From NCBI GenBank assembly GCA_016218965.1, contig JACRCP010000287.1, forward strand, positions 1 to 55,869: a stretch of DNA of 55,869 nucleotides. The letters run 5' to 3'. The DNA comes from Deltaproteobacteria bacterium (GTDB taxonomy: Bacteria > Myxococcota > SpSt-1050 > JACRCP01). This document shows positions 33,105 to 40,973 of this stretch, in pieces (within the stretch, counting starts at the first letter, position 1; each line of letters opens with the position of its first letter). The notes below the pieces were generated by a model. That model was given only the letters and a program-made list of their open reading frames with translations, did no database searches and was not told the DNA's origin. Made by a program: the position numbers and the translations under genes.

Positions 33105-33224
33105 CTAGGGCGGCGCCTGGCCGGCTCAAAGACGTTTGCAATCCAGCAGAAGGTACAGGCTGGCGGCTCCGGGACGTGCTACACCCGGTTCGCCCGCATC
33201 TTCGCTCTCAGAGTGGGGCCTTGA
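33105..33224 (+). pseudogene. Displaced C-terminal tip remnant of a fibre gene
   Basis: The frame ending in TGA at 33222-33224 reads GSKTFAIQQKVQAGGSGTCY then TRFARIFALRVGP. It aligns along its length with the last 30 residues of the active fibre tip (GSQNVNIQYRAYDG then IKFARIFALRIN). It is in another frame from the fibre gene, has no start or binding site, and is GC-rich like the rest of the region. It looks like the former 3' end of the fibre gene, pushed out when the present low-GC tip was acquired. The upstream limit is approximate. Confidence 0.7.
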
Positions 33225-33226
33225 CG

Positions 33227-34138
33227 ATGGGAACACGCTTGCGCTCGCACCACGGTCGGATACTGGCAGGAGGTTTCCTGCTTCTGCCGTTGACTCCGGC
33301 GTTGGTTCACGCTCAAGACGACGTCTTGGCCCCGGCACCCGAATCAACTCCCGCCCCCGACAACCCCTCTGCCCCGTCCTCCGAAGAGACGGCGGACTCG
33401 CTCCGGAACGCCGAGCGGGCGTATGACGAGATGAACTACGAGAAGGCCCTGTCAATCTTGTCGGACGTCGAGAAGAAGACCGATCTCAAGACATGGGAGG
33501 TCATCACCGTTTTCAAGCTCAAGGCGTTCATCCACATCAACAACGAAAACGACATCTTCGCCCGCGACGCGATACTCTCGATCTACAATCTCGATCCGAA
33601 GTTCAAGCTCCCCGAAAATCTCCCGCCCAAAATCCTCAAGGTGTTCGCCGAGGTCAAAAAAGACTTCAAACCCAAAAAGAAAAAGAAGCCCAAAACGTTT
33701 GGCGCGGCGCCGGCGACGGCGCCCTCCCCTGCCCCGCCGGCCGAGGTTTCCAAACCGGCCACGCCAGTTTCCGACGCGAACCTTTTTGTCCGGTTCTGGC
33801 CGTCTTGGGCGTGCCTCGTCGCAGGCGTCGGCCTCTTCGTCCCGGGGGCCATCGTCGGCGCCGGCGCCACGGCCGACCGCGAGAAGTTCGAGGACGCTCC
33901 CCGCGACGCCGCGGGCCGGATTATCGGAATAACGCGTGCGCAGGCCGAAAAGATGCAGGAAGATGCGAACACCAAGGCCTTGACCGGAAACCTCCTGATC
34001 GGCGCCGGCGCAGCGGCAGCAACAGCCGGTGTTGTGCTATTGTTCTTTTACGACGACGGTTTCCACCCGTGGGCGGTTCCGGTTTTGTCGACGGCCGACG
34101 GACGAGGCTTCGTCGCCGGCTTCGGCGGGGAGTTTTGA
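33227..34138 (+). CDS. Cassette 4: exported TPR-like protein with two membrane helices
   Basis: The product has 303 residues and is the most diverged of the four paralogues. A signal peptide (ILAGGFLLLPLTPALVHAQD) precedes the TPR-like domain (DSLRNAERAYDEMNYEKALS then SIYNLDPKFKLPENLPPKI). A Lys-rich linker (KPKKKKKPK) follows, then LFVRFWPSWACLVAGVGLFV, the loop and LLIGAGAAAATAGVVLLFFY. I start at the ATG at 33227; codons further upstream in frame belong to the tip remnant region. The next gene starts at a GTG directly after the stop codon. Confidence 0.82.
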   Translation: MGTRLRSHHGRILAGGFLLLPLTPALVHAQDDVLAPAPESTPAPDNPSAPSSEETADSLRNAERAYDEMNYEKALSILSDVEKKTDLKTWEVITVFKLKAFIHINNENDIFARDAILSIYNLDPKFKLPENLPPKILKVFAEVKKDFKPKKKKKPKTFGAAPATAPSPAPPAEVSKPATPVSDANLFVRFWPSWACLVAGVGLFVPGAIVGAGATADREKFEDAPRDAAGRIIGITRAQAEKMQEDANTKALTGNLLIGAGAAAATAGVVLLFFYDDGFHPWAVPVLSTADGRGFVAGFGGEF

Positions 34139-34666
34139 GTGCCGGTGACCTGCATTTCGCCGGATGGGTGCCACGGACAACCCCGGTTTGTCCGTGCCAC
34201 CCGGCGTTTCTTTTTCCTGATCACCGTACATCTGGCGATGTTGACGTTCTTTGCGGGATGTTCCGGCGGCCTCGGCCTCGGCGACTTCACGTTCGCCTGC
34301 GAAAAAGACTCGGAGTGCGGCAAGGGACAGAGGTGCGACCCGTCCGCCGGGTGCGTCGCAATTGGAAAACCCGACGGGGGACCAACGGATCGAGGGACAA
34401 CGGACGACAGCTTCCATCCGACGGACTCGTCGGACATGCCTGACCTGTCGGACGTGTCGGACGGAGCTGATGGTGACGCTTCGGACGCGGGCGGTGAAGA
34501 CGCCGGCGTCGCCGACGGCGGCGGGCTCGTCCTCGACTGGGCGGGCGTGTATCACGGCGCGTCCGGCACGTGTTCTTCGGCGGACTACGTTTTGCGTTCG
34601 ACGACGGGTTGGATGGTCCTGCCGGCGGGCGAATCGCCGTCGCACACGATTCGCCCGGCCGAGTAG
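34139..34666 (+). CDS. Cassette 4: short lipoprotein preceding the fibre
   Basis: The product has 175 residues from a GTG directly after the previous stop. Residues 10-22 are encoded by a single-hairpin palindromic repeat (34166-34202). The signal core FFFLITVHLAMLTFFAGC ends in a lipobox. The head LGLGDFTFACEKDSECGKGQ then RCDPSAGC matches the other cassette lipoproteins. The linker contains RGTTDD and DMPDLSDVSD words. The C-terminal part (SADYVLRSTTGWMVLPAGES) resembles that of the product at 27882. It is paired with the short fibre gene at 34781. Confidence 0.78.
   Translation: MPVTCISPDGCHGQPRFVRATRRFFFLITVHLAMLTFFAGCSGGLGLGDFTFACEKDSECGKGQRCDPSAGCVAIGKPDGGPTDRGTTDDSFHPTDSSDMPDLSDVSDGADGDASDAGGEDAGVADGGGLVLDWAGVYHGASGTCSSADYVLRSTTGWMVLPAGESPSHTIRPAE
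34166..34202. repeat. GGGTGCCACGGACAA repeat, copy 2 (single hairpin)
   Basis: GGGTGCCACGGACAA (34166-34180) and TTGTCCGTGCCACC (34188-34201, one mismatch) flank CCCCGGT. The short form has one hairpin where the other copies have two. It lies in frame near the start of a lipoprotein gene, as copy 1 does. Confidence 0.82.
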
Positions 34667-34670
34667 TTGC

Positions 34671-34750
34671 GTCTTGGAGCGTCCTGGAGTGTCTTGGAGT
34701 GCGGCGGCTTGACGCCGCCTTGAATTCGCGCCGGCTTGACGGCGCGCGGA
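34671..34750 (+). repeat. TTGGAGTGCG double-hairpin repeat, copy 4, with duplicated leader
   Basis: Three tandem decamers (GTCTTGGAGC, GTCCTGGAGT, GTCTTGGAGT) lead into GCGGCGGCTTGACGCCGCC and a second hairpin GCGCCGGCTTGACGGCGCGC. The same bases, apart from the duplicated leader, follow the kinase gene at 18695-18749. It lies between the cassette 4 lipoprotein and fibre genes. Confidence 0.82.
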
Positions 34751-34780
34751 ACGACGGAACGGAAAACGGAGGCTCGCGAC

Positions 34781-36148
34781 ATGAAAAACGTCTTCGCGCT
34801 TGTTGGGTTGTTCCTGGCCCTCGCGATGTTCCCTTCCCCCGCCCCCGCCGCCGTTCCCCAGACCCTCGTCCACACGGGGCACCTGTCGGACGCGCAGGGA
34901 AAACCGGTCGACGCGACGCTGGCGTTCGGCTTCACGCTCTTCACGTCCGAGTCGGGCGACGAGTCCGTGTGGACCGAGGAGCACGCGGACGTCGTCGTGA
35001 AGAACGGCGCGTACACAGTCACACTCGGCCAATTCAACGCCGTGACCCCCGAGCTGTTCTTCAAATACGGCAACCTCTGGCTCGAGATCTCGGTCGGCGC
35101 CCAGAAACTTCTGCCCCGCCAGAAGGTCAGCTCGGTCCCGTTCGCCCTTGTCTCGCACGACGCCATCGGCGCCATCCACCCCGCGTCCGTCACCGTCAAC
35201 GGGAAAACCGTGATCGACACCGAGGGAAAGTGGACCGGCGACCCCGCGGGGATGGCCGGCGTCCAGCAGATTGACACGACCGCGCCGCTTTACGGGGGGC
35301 CAATCACCAATACGGGCGCCATCGGCATCACAAAGGCGGCGGCCGACGCCGACGGCTACCTTTCGAAAGAGGACTGGACGGCATTCGGCGCCAAGCAGAC
35401 GCGCATCACCGGGCTGTGCCCGAACGGCCAGTGCGCGGTCGCGGTCAACTCGGACGGCACGCTCGTTTGCGAACCATGCGCCGGCGGCGTGTCAAAGGTC
35501 GACACGGGAAGCGGCCTCACGGGCGGGCCGATCACGGGCGAAGGCACAATCAGTCTCGACAAGACGCTCACCGACATCTGGTACGTAAACACCGAAGGCG
35601 ACGTGATGTCCGGCGGCCTCAAGATCACGCCCGCCGGCGGGTTCTCGGTCGGCACCGACCAGCTCGTCTGTCTCGACACCGGCAACGTCGGCATAGGAAC
35701 CGCGACGCCCGCCGCCAAGCTCCACGTCGCCGGCGACGCGACAATCGGCGGAGATCTCACCATCACGGGCGGAGGACTGAAGGGGTTTGTTCAATACGCC
35801 GAGGATGACACCGAGACGCAAAGCCAGACCACCACCTGGGTTACCAAGATCTCCCTCACGCTCGAACAGGGCACGTACCTGGTCAACGCGTTGGGCGATT
35901 TCAGGCACAGCTCAGACCCCGCCGGAGGCACCGAGGTGCGCATCTACAACACGACCGACACCGCCGTGATGTACGGACCCGTCTCGCTAAACGTAGCCGA
36001 CACGACGACCTACCAGTCGCTCAACTGGCTCAAACAGCTCACGCTCACAAAACAGACCACGGTCGCCCTCCAGTTCCGCTCAACCACCGGCGCCCTCTAC
36101 CGCGCCTACATGAAAATGGCCCGCCTCAAGGCCGAAAGAGTGGACTGA
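34781..36148 (+). CDS. Cassette 4: shorter exported fibre-like protein
   Basis: The product has 455 residues with a signal peptide MKNVFALVGLFLALAMFPSP (cut near PAA). The N-terminal domain (QTLVHTGHLSDAQGKPVDA to LLPRQKVSSVPFALVSHDA) matches that of the large fibre residue for residue in many places. The shaft is short, with modules TTAPLYGGPITNTGAIGIT, ADGYLSKEDWTAFGAKQTRI and GSGLTGGPITGEGTISL. The C-terminal globular tip (about 345-455) has a beta pattern TQSQTTTWVTKISLTLEQGT and ends AYMKMARLKAERVD. GGAGG lies 10 bases before the ATG. The stop codon abuts the convergent thiolase stop. Confidence 0.83.
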   Translation: MKNVFALVGLFLALAMFPSPAPAAVPQTLVHTGHLSDAQGKPVDATLAFGFTLFTSESGDESVWTEEHADVVVKNGAYTVTLGQFNAVTPELFFKYGNLWLEISVGAQKLLPRQKVSSVPFALVSHDAIGAIHPASVTVNGKTVIDTEGKWTGDPAGMAGVQQIDTTAPLYGGPITNTGAIGITKAAADADGYLSKEDWTAFGAKQTRITGLCPNGQCAVAVNSDGTLVCEPCAGGVSKVDTGSGLTGGPITGEGTISLDKTLTDIWYVNTEGDVMSGGLKITPAGGFSVGTDQLVCLDTGNVGIGTATPAAKLHVAGDATIGGDLTITGGGLKGFVQYAEDDTETQSQTTTWVTKISLTLEQGTYLVNALGDFRHSSDPAGGTEVRIYNTTDTAVMYGPVSLNVADTTTYQSLNWLKQLTLTKQTTVALQFRSTTGALYRAYMKMARLKAERVD

Positions 36149-37330
36149 CTACACCGCCCTCTCGAACAGCCCCGCGGCGCCCATGCCGCCGCCAATGCAC
36201 ATCGAGACGACGCCCCATCTCGCGTTTCGGGCTTCCATCTCGTAGAGCAGCTTCGTCGTGATGTACGCGCCGGTGCACCCCAGCGGGTGACCGAGTGCGA
36301 TGGCGCCGCCGTTGACGTTGACGCGGTCGGCCGGAAGTCCAAGCTCCCGGATGCAGTACACCGCCTGGCTCGCAAACGCCTCGTTGAGCTCATAGAGGTC
36401 TATGTCGCCGGCCTTCATCCCCGTCTTTTCGAAGAGCTTCCTGATGGCGAACACCGGCCCGATGCCCATGATGCCCGGCGGGACCCCGACGGCGGCGAAG
36501 TGCCTGAAAACCGCCATCGGCTTGAGCCCCTTCTTCTTCGCCGTCTCGGCGCTCATGACCATGGTCATCGAGGCGCCGTCGTTTAGCGGACTCGAGTTCC
36601 CGGGCGTCACGCTCCCGTCGGTCGAGAATGAAGGCCGAAGGGTCGCAAGTTTTTCGAGGCTCGTGTCGGCCCGCGGGCACTCGTCGGTGTCGAACACAAC
36701 GTCTTTTTCGACCATGTCCCCGTCCGCCCCCGGGACTTCGACCTTGACCTCAAGCGGCAGGATCTGCGACTTGAACTTCCCTTCCTTGATGGCCCCGACG
36801 GCCTTCATGTGCGACTCGTAGGCGAACTTGTCCTGATCCTCCCGGACGATGTTGAACTGCTGGGCCACGTTCTCGGCGGTCATCCCCATCGGCATGTAGA
36901 CGTCGGGGCAGGAGTCGATCAGTCTCGGATTGATGGACGTATTGAAACCGCCCATGGGGACCATCGACATCGATTCGACGCCGCCCGCGAGCGCGACGTC
37001 AATGAACCCGCACATCACGCTCTCGGCGGCCATCGCAATGGCGTTGAGGCCCGAGCTGCAGAAGCGGTTCACCGTCGCCGCTGCAACCGAATGTGGAAGC
37101 CCGGCGTTGACGCCGATGATGCGCGCCACGTTCATCCCCTGCGCGGCCTCCGGCATGGCGTTGCCGACGATGAGGTCTTCGACCTCCTCGGGTTTGACCT
37201 GCGGCGTCCTTCGCAGGGCCTCCTTGACGGTCTCGGCCGCCATGTCGTCGGGCCTCGTGTCCTTGAGCGTCCCTTTGGTCGCGCGCCCGATCGCCGTTCG
37301 CACCGCGCTCACGATGACCGCTTCCTTCAT
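36149..37330 (-). CDS. Acetyl-CoA acyltransferase (thiolase)
   Basis: The product has 393 residues, normal for degradative or biosynthetic thiolases. It cleaves 3-ketoacyl-CoA with CoA or condenses acyl-CoAs in the cytoplasm. The nucleophile is Cys91 in VNRFCSSGLNAIAMA. NEAFASQAV, the His in GGAIALGHPLGCTGA and the second Cys in MCIGGGMGAAGLFE are all present. AGGAGGT lies just upstream of the ATG at 37330. Upstream in-frame codons come from a palindromic repeat and the divergent gene. No partner beta-oxidation genes are nearby. Confidence 0.95.
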   Translation of the reverse strand: MKEAVIVSAVRTAIGRATKGTLKDTRPDDMAAETVKEALRRTPQVKPEEVEDLIVGNAMPEAAQGMNVARIIGVNAGLPHSVAAATVNRFCSSGLNAIAMAAESVMCGFIDVALAGGVESMSMVPMGGFNTSINPRLIDSCPDVYMPMGMTAENVAQQFNIVREDQDKFAYESHMKAVGAIKEGKFKSQILPLEVKVEVPGADGDMVEKDVVFDTDECPRADTSLEKLATLRPSFSTDGSVTPGNSSPLNDGASMTMVMSAETAKKKGLKPMAVFRHFAAVGVPPGIMGIGPVFAIRKLFEKTGMKAGDIDLYELNEAFASQAVYCIRELGLPADRVNVNGGAIALGHPLGCTGAYITTKLLYEMEARNARWGVVSMCIGGGMGAAGLFERAV

Positions 37331-37430
37331 ACCGGCACCTCCTGTTGGCCGTCTTGTACCCGAGGCGAATACGGTTGGCAAGCGGACGCATCCGCAGTAC
37401 AGTCTGTTTTGCCCGGCCGAATGCGGAATC

Positions 37431-37520
37431 GGGTGCCACGGACAAGTCCCGTTCGACGGGCCTTGTCCGTGTGTCCGGGCGCGAATCGACACGGACAACC
37501 TGCGGTTGTCCGTGGCACCC
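37431..37520. repeat. GGGTGCCACGGACAA double-hairpin repeat, copy 3
   Basis: GGGTGCCACGGACAA (37431-37445) and TTGTCCGTGGCACCC (37506-37520) are perfect inverted arms. Two inner hairpins have different loops. The first stem is extended by CCCGTTCGACGGG; the second is ACAACC-TGC-GGTTGT. It lies in the divergent gap between thiolase and the GH92 gene. Confidence 0.88.
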
Positions 37521-37558
37521 CGACTGTGGCACCGTTGGCTTCGACGAAGGGTCCAACA

Positions 37559-39916
37559 ATGTATGTCCCGCACTGCCGACTGGCGCCCACCGTACTTGGC
37601 CTCGCGTTTCTCGCGGCCTGCGCAGACCGAACCGTTTTCATCGGCTCGGATGCCGTTGCCCCCGACGCCGGTCCCGCCGACGCGGGAACACCCGACGCCG
37701 CGGTGACGCCGCGGCAGATCCCCGACCTTTCGCGCTGGGTTCGCCCGACTATCGGCACGCAGGGATCGGGCAACACGTTCCCCGGCCCGTGCCTCCCGCA
37801 CGGGATGGTGAAACCCGGCCCCGACACGCACGTCGAGACCGGCAACCTCGTCGGGTATGAGTACGACGACACGCGCATCGAGGGCTTCTCGCACACGCAG
37901 CTCGATGGTCCGGGCGGGTCGTCGTACGGCTACAGCCACGTCCTCTTGCTGCCGGCGACCGGGGAGATCCTGACCGAAGAGACGGACTACGCCTCGGCCT
38001 TTTCGCATGACACGGAGATCGCCGCCCTCGGGTACTACGCGGTCACGCTCGGCGACTACGGGATCAGGGCCGAACTTGCCGCCTCGCACCACGGCGGGTT
38101 CCACCGCTACACGTTCCCCGCGTCCGGGAGTGCGCACGTCCTCATCGACCTCGGCCACTCCCGCGGCGCCTCCCGCGACGGCCACGTCGAGATTTCGGGA
38201 TCGACGGTCAAGGGCTTCGGCGTCTACTCGGTCCAGCCGCTCCTCACAAGTCTCCTGGAAGGCTGGGCGCCCGGAACGACCGGCGTCGCAACCGTGTACT
38301 TTGCGGCCCGTTTCTCCAAGTCCCCAAAGTCGTTCGGGACGTGGCGGGCCGATGAACAGGCGCCCGGTGCCGCCTCGGCCGACGGAAAGCTGATCGGGGC
38401 ATGGCTTGCGTTCGACACGGCCGAGGACGAGGTCATCGAGGCGCGCGTCGGAATCTCATTCATCTCGGTCGAGGAGGCCGAAAGACACATCGCCGGCGAA
38501 CTTGAGGGCCGCTCTTTCGAGGACGTCCGCGCCGCCGCCGTGGACGCATGGAACAGACTGCTCTCGCGCGTCGAAGTCGAGGGCGGCACGGACGACGACC
38601 GGACCCGTTTCTACACCGCGCTCTACCACGCCCTGCTCCAGCCCGCCGATTACACCGAACACGGCAGGTTCTGGATTGGCGCCGACGGCAAAGGCGCAGT
38701 TCGCGACGCCGGGGCGCACCGCTACTTCACCGACAACTGGTGCCTGTGGGACACCGCCAAGACGACGCACCCCCTCGTCACGATCGTCGAGCCCGAGGTC
38801 GTGGGCGACATGGTCCAGTCCATGGTCTGGAACTACGAGGAACAGGGTTGGATGTCGAAGTGCACGTGGAACGCCACGGGCGACTCGCGCATCATGACCG
38901 CGAACCACGCCTTCTGCGTCGTGGCCGACGCCTGGGTCAAGGGTCTCCGCGATTTCGACCCCGCCACGGCGTACGAGGCCATGCGCAAAGGCTCGCTCGA
39001 GGACAGCCCCAATCCCATGGAAGACGGACTCTGCGGCTATCTCGGCCAGGGAACGCCGCCGAGTTACATCGAGCTCGGATATGTGCCGAAGGAGTGCGAT
39101 TCGATGCAGGCCGCTTCAATGACGCTCGAGTATTCCTACAACGACTGGTGCGTTTCGACCGTCGCCGCCGGGCTTGGCAGGACCGAAGACGCCGCGACGT
39201 TCGGCGCCCGCGCCTCGAACTGGAAAAACGTCTGGAACCCGGCGCAGGGCTTCACTCAGATGAAGAAAGAGGATGGGTCGTGGGACGAGCCGTTCGATCC
39301 CGCAAAGATGGACTACGGCTTCACCGAGGCGAACGCGTGGATATACACTTGGCACGTCCAGCACGACGTGTGCGGGCTCGTGACGGCGATGGGAGGACAC
39401 GATGCGTTCACCGCAAAGCTAAACGCGTTCTTTGACGAGGGGCACTTCGACATGACAAACGAGCCCGACTTCCATGCGCCGTGGCTCTACGACCGTGTGG
39501 GGCTCCCGCCAAAGACGAGCGAGCGCGTCCATGCCCTGATGCGAACTCATTTCACGACCGCCCCCGGCGGCCTCCCCGGAAACGACGACGCCGGCGCCAC
39601 GAGCGCGTGGTTCGTGTTTGCCGCGATGGGCCTTTACCCAATCGCACCCGGCGACGGTCTCTATGACTTGAACGTCCCCCTCTTCGACCGAGTGGCAATC
39701 CACCTGGAGCCCGAAATCGCGGGCGGGCGCGACTTCGTCCTTGAAGCCCAGGGCGCGTCCGAGGAGAAGATCCACATCGCCTCAGCCGCGCTCAACGGCA
39801 AACCGCTGGACCGCCCGCAGATCACGCACGCCGACATCACAGCCGGCGGCAGACTCGTGCTTGAACTTTCGTCCGAGCCGACGAACTGGGGCACGGATTG
39901 GAAGTGCGGGGAGTGA
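37559..39916 (+). CDS. GH92-family alpha-mannosidase lipoprotein
   Basis: This 785-residue exo-acting, calcium-dependent alpha-mannosidase acts on mannose-containing glycans outside the cytoplasm. The signal peptide ends FLAAC (lipobox), so the enzyme is lipid-anchored. The N-terminal beta domain has RWVRPTIGTQGSGNTFPGP, then RIEGFSHTQLDGPGGSSYG. The catalytic (alpha/alpha)6 domain has DNWCLWDTAKTTHPL. The family motif GLPGNDDAGATSAWFVFAAM then GLYPIAPG lies near the C-terminus. The linker after the lipobox has the same Asp/Ala/Gly words as other lipoproteins here (DAGPADAGTPDA). The ATG at 37559 is used because it begins the signal peptide. It is divergent from thiolase. Confidence 0.94.
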   Translation: MYVPHCRLAPTVLGLAFLAACADRTVFIGSDAVAPDAGPADAGTPDAAVTPRQIPDLSRWVRPTIGTQGSGNTFPGPCLPHGMVKPGPDTHVETGNLVGYEYDDTRIEGFSHTQLDGPGGSSYGYSHVLLLPATGEILTEETDYASAFSHDTEIAALGYYAVTLGDYGIRAELAASHHGGFHRYTFPASGSAHVLIDLGHSRGASRDGHVEISGSTVKGFGVYSVQPLLTSLLEGWAPGTTGVATVYFAARFSKSPKSFGTWRADEQAPGAASADGKLIGAWLAFDTAEDEVIEARVGISFISVEEAERHIAGELEGRSFEDVRAAAVDAWNRLLSRVEVEGGTDDDRTRFYTALYHALLQPADYTEHGRFWIGADGKGAVRDAGAHRYFTDNWCLWDTAKTTHPLVTIVEPEVVGDMVQSMVWNYEEQGWMSKCTWNATGDSRIMTANHAFCVVADAWVKGLRDFDPATAYEAMRKGSLEDSPNPMEDGLCGYLGQGTPPSYIELGYVPKECDSMQAASMTLEYSYNDWCVSTVAAGLGRTEDAATFGARASNWKNVWNPAQGFTQMKKEDGSWDEPFDPAKMDYGFTEANAWIYTWHVQHDVCGLVTAMGGHDAFTAKLNAFFDEGHFDMTNEPDFHAPWLYDRVGLPPKTSERVHALMRTHFTTAPGGLPGNDDAGATSAWFVFAAMGLYPIAPGDGLYDLNVPLFDRVAIHLEPEIAGGRDFVLEAQGASEEKIHIASAALNGKPLDRPQITHADITAGGRLVLELSSEPTNWGTDWKCGE

Positions 39917-39937
39917 GTCGGCTCAAGTCGCAACAAA

Positions 39938-39975
39938 AAATCTTTCAAAGCTCGCAAAGATCGCCAAGCGAACAC
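39938..39975. repeat. CAAAGATCG-type nonamer repeat
   Basis: CTTTCAAAGCTCGCAAAGAT and CGCCAAG form about three 9-base units of the type TCGCAAAGA downstream of the GH92 gene. It lies outside genes, followed by a TTGGAGTGCG palindrome. Weak but fits the other short-word tandem repeats of the window. Confidence 0.5.
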
Positions 39976-40028
39976 GACAAAAACCGGCTGGCATGTGAAC
40001 CTCCCTGTTCCGTTTCGATCGAACATCG

Positions 40029-40083
40029 CGCGCCAGCAAGCTGGCCGCGGAGAAAGCGCAGGCAAGCTTGCGCACTCCAAAAT
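40029..40083 (-). repeat. TTGGAGTGCG double-hairpin repeat, copy 5
   Basis: On the minus strand it begins TTTTGGAGTGCGCAAGCTTG at 40083, continues CCTGCGCTTTC and ends with the hairpin GCCAGCTTGCTGGC. It begins at the stop codon of the DUF1460 gene, so copies 1 and 5 both sit directly behind a gene. Confidence 0.8.
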
Positions 40084-40973
40084 CAGCCGGGCCTGCGGGG
40101 GACAAACACCCTGATCCCGAGTGCGGGCCATTTTTCGTACTTTTCGAGCGTCGAAAGAAACGACGAGAGCGTCATGTCGGTGACCTTGCCGCCGAAGTGC
40201 CTGCTTGCGTGGCGGATGTACCGGCGCTCCTTTTTTCCTTCCTTCTTGACAACCACGATCCCCTGGTGCGTCGTCATGTACGCCTTGCGGGGGTTTTCGA
40301 CGCGGACGATGTGAACGATCGCCCCGTGAGGGATCTGGTCGGCAAACGCGGACATTTTCGCGTACGGGATGTAAACGATCCCGACGTCGCCGGAAGGGAA
40401 CGCGTTGACCGGCAGCTCGAACCCGTCGACCTTCCTGGACTGTCGTCCCGGGTCGAGCGCGCGCCGATGGACCCTCGCCTCCTTTCCGCCTATCTCGAAC
40501 GTGATATCCCAGACGTACCCCTTTTTTGCGTTGTTCGTAACCCACTGCGCCTCGGGGAAGTGGTTGCGCGTCTCAAAAGACGGCTCGCCGTTTGAGTACC
40601 GTATGTCGTTGAGCGCCTTTTTGAAGACCTCAAACGACGGCGAAACCGCGAGCGCAAGCGCCTCCTCGACGAAGGTCTGACAGTCCACGGTCTCGAAAGA
40701 GTACAGGGGGTCTTCGTCCGGCTCGTTGCCTTCGCCTTCGCCGAGCGGCGACACCCCGAACGGCGTCCCGACAAACAGCGCCGACGCCTCGGCCAGACGC
40801 GCCGGCGTGTCTTTTGTTTTGTCTTCATGGAGCTTCTTGAGATAGCCGTCGATCGCGGCCTCATCCATGTCCGAAATCGGCGCCCCTGCGATCGCCTCGG
40901 GGGCGAAGGCGGCAAGGCAGCACGCGAAAGCCGCGACTGCGATTCCTACTTCACGCGTTCCGGAACCGTCCAT
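40083..40973 (-). CDS. DUF1460 (amidase-like, NlpC/P60-fold) exported protein
   Basis: The product has 296 residues with a signal peptide (GIAVAAFACCLAAFAPEAIA). Family motifs are the active-site Cys in FETVDCQTFVEEALAL, a central NHFPEAQWVTNN, MTTHQGIVVV with the His, and RHASRHFGGKV. Some DUF1460 members act as N-acetylmuramoyl-L-alanine amidases in cell-wall recycling, so a periplasmic peptidoglycan role is likely. The ATG at 40973 overlaps the end of the S46 peptidase gene by 28 bases, so both are read from one message. Confidence 0.9.
   Translation of the reverse strand: MDGSGTREVGIAVAAFACCLAAFAPEAIAGAPISDMDEAAIDGYLKKLHEDKTKDTPARLAEASALFVGTPFGVSPLGEGEGNEPDEDPLYSFETVDCQTFVEEALALAVSPSFEVFKKALNDIRYSNGEPSFETRNHFPEAQWVTNNAKKGYVWDITFEIGGKEARVHRRALDPGRQSRKVDGFELPVNAFPSGDVGIVYIPYAKMSAFADQIPHGAIVHIVRVENPRKAYMTTHQGIVVVKKEGKKERRYIRHASRHFGGKVTDMTLSSFLSTLEKYEKWPALGIRVFVPRRPG

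Noticed and set aside
28661-36148. A prophage, because of the tail-fibre-like sequences
   Set aside because: No capsid, terminase, tail, lysis or integrase genes are present, and both proteins have Sec signal peptides.
36809-37558. Extension of the GH92 frame by 250 codons upstream
   Set aside because: The extension is antisense to the thiolase and covers a palindromic repeat; the lipoprotein signal at 37559 marks the true start.
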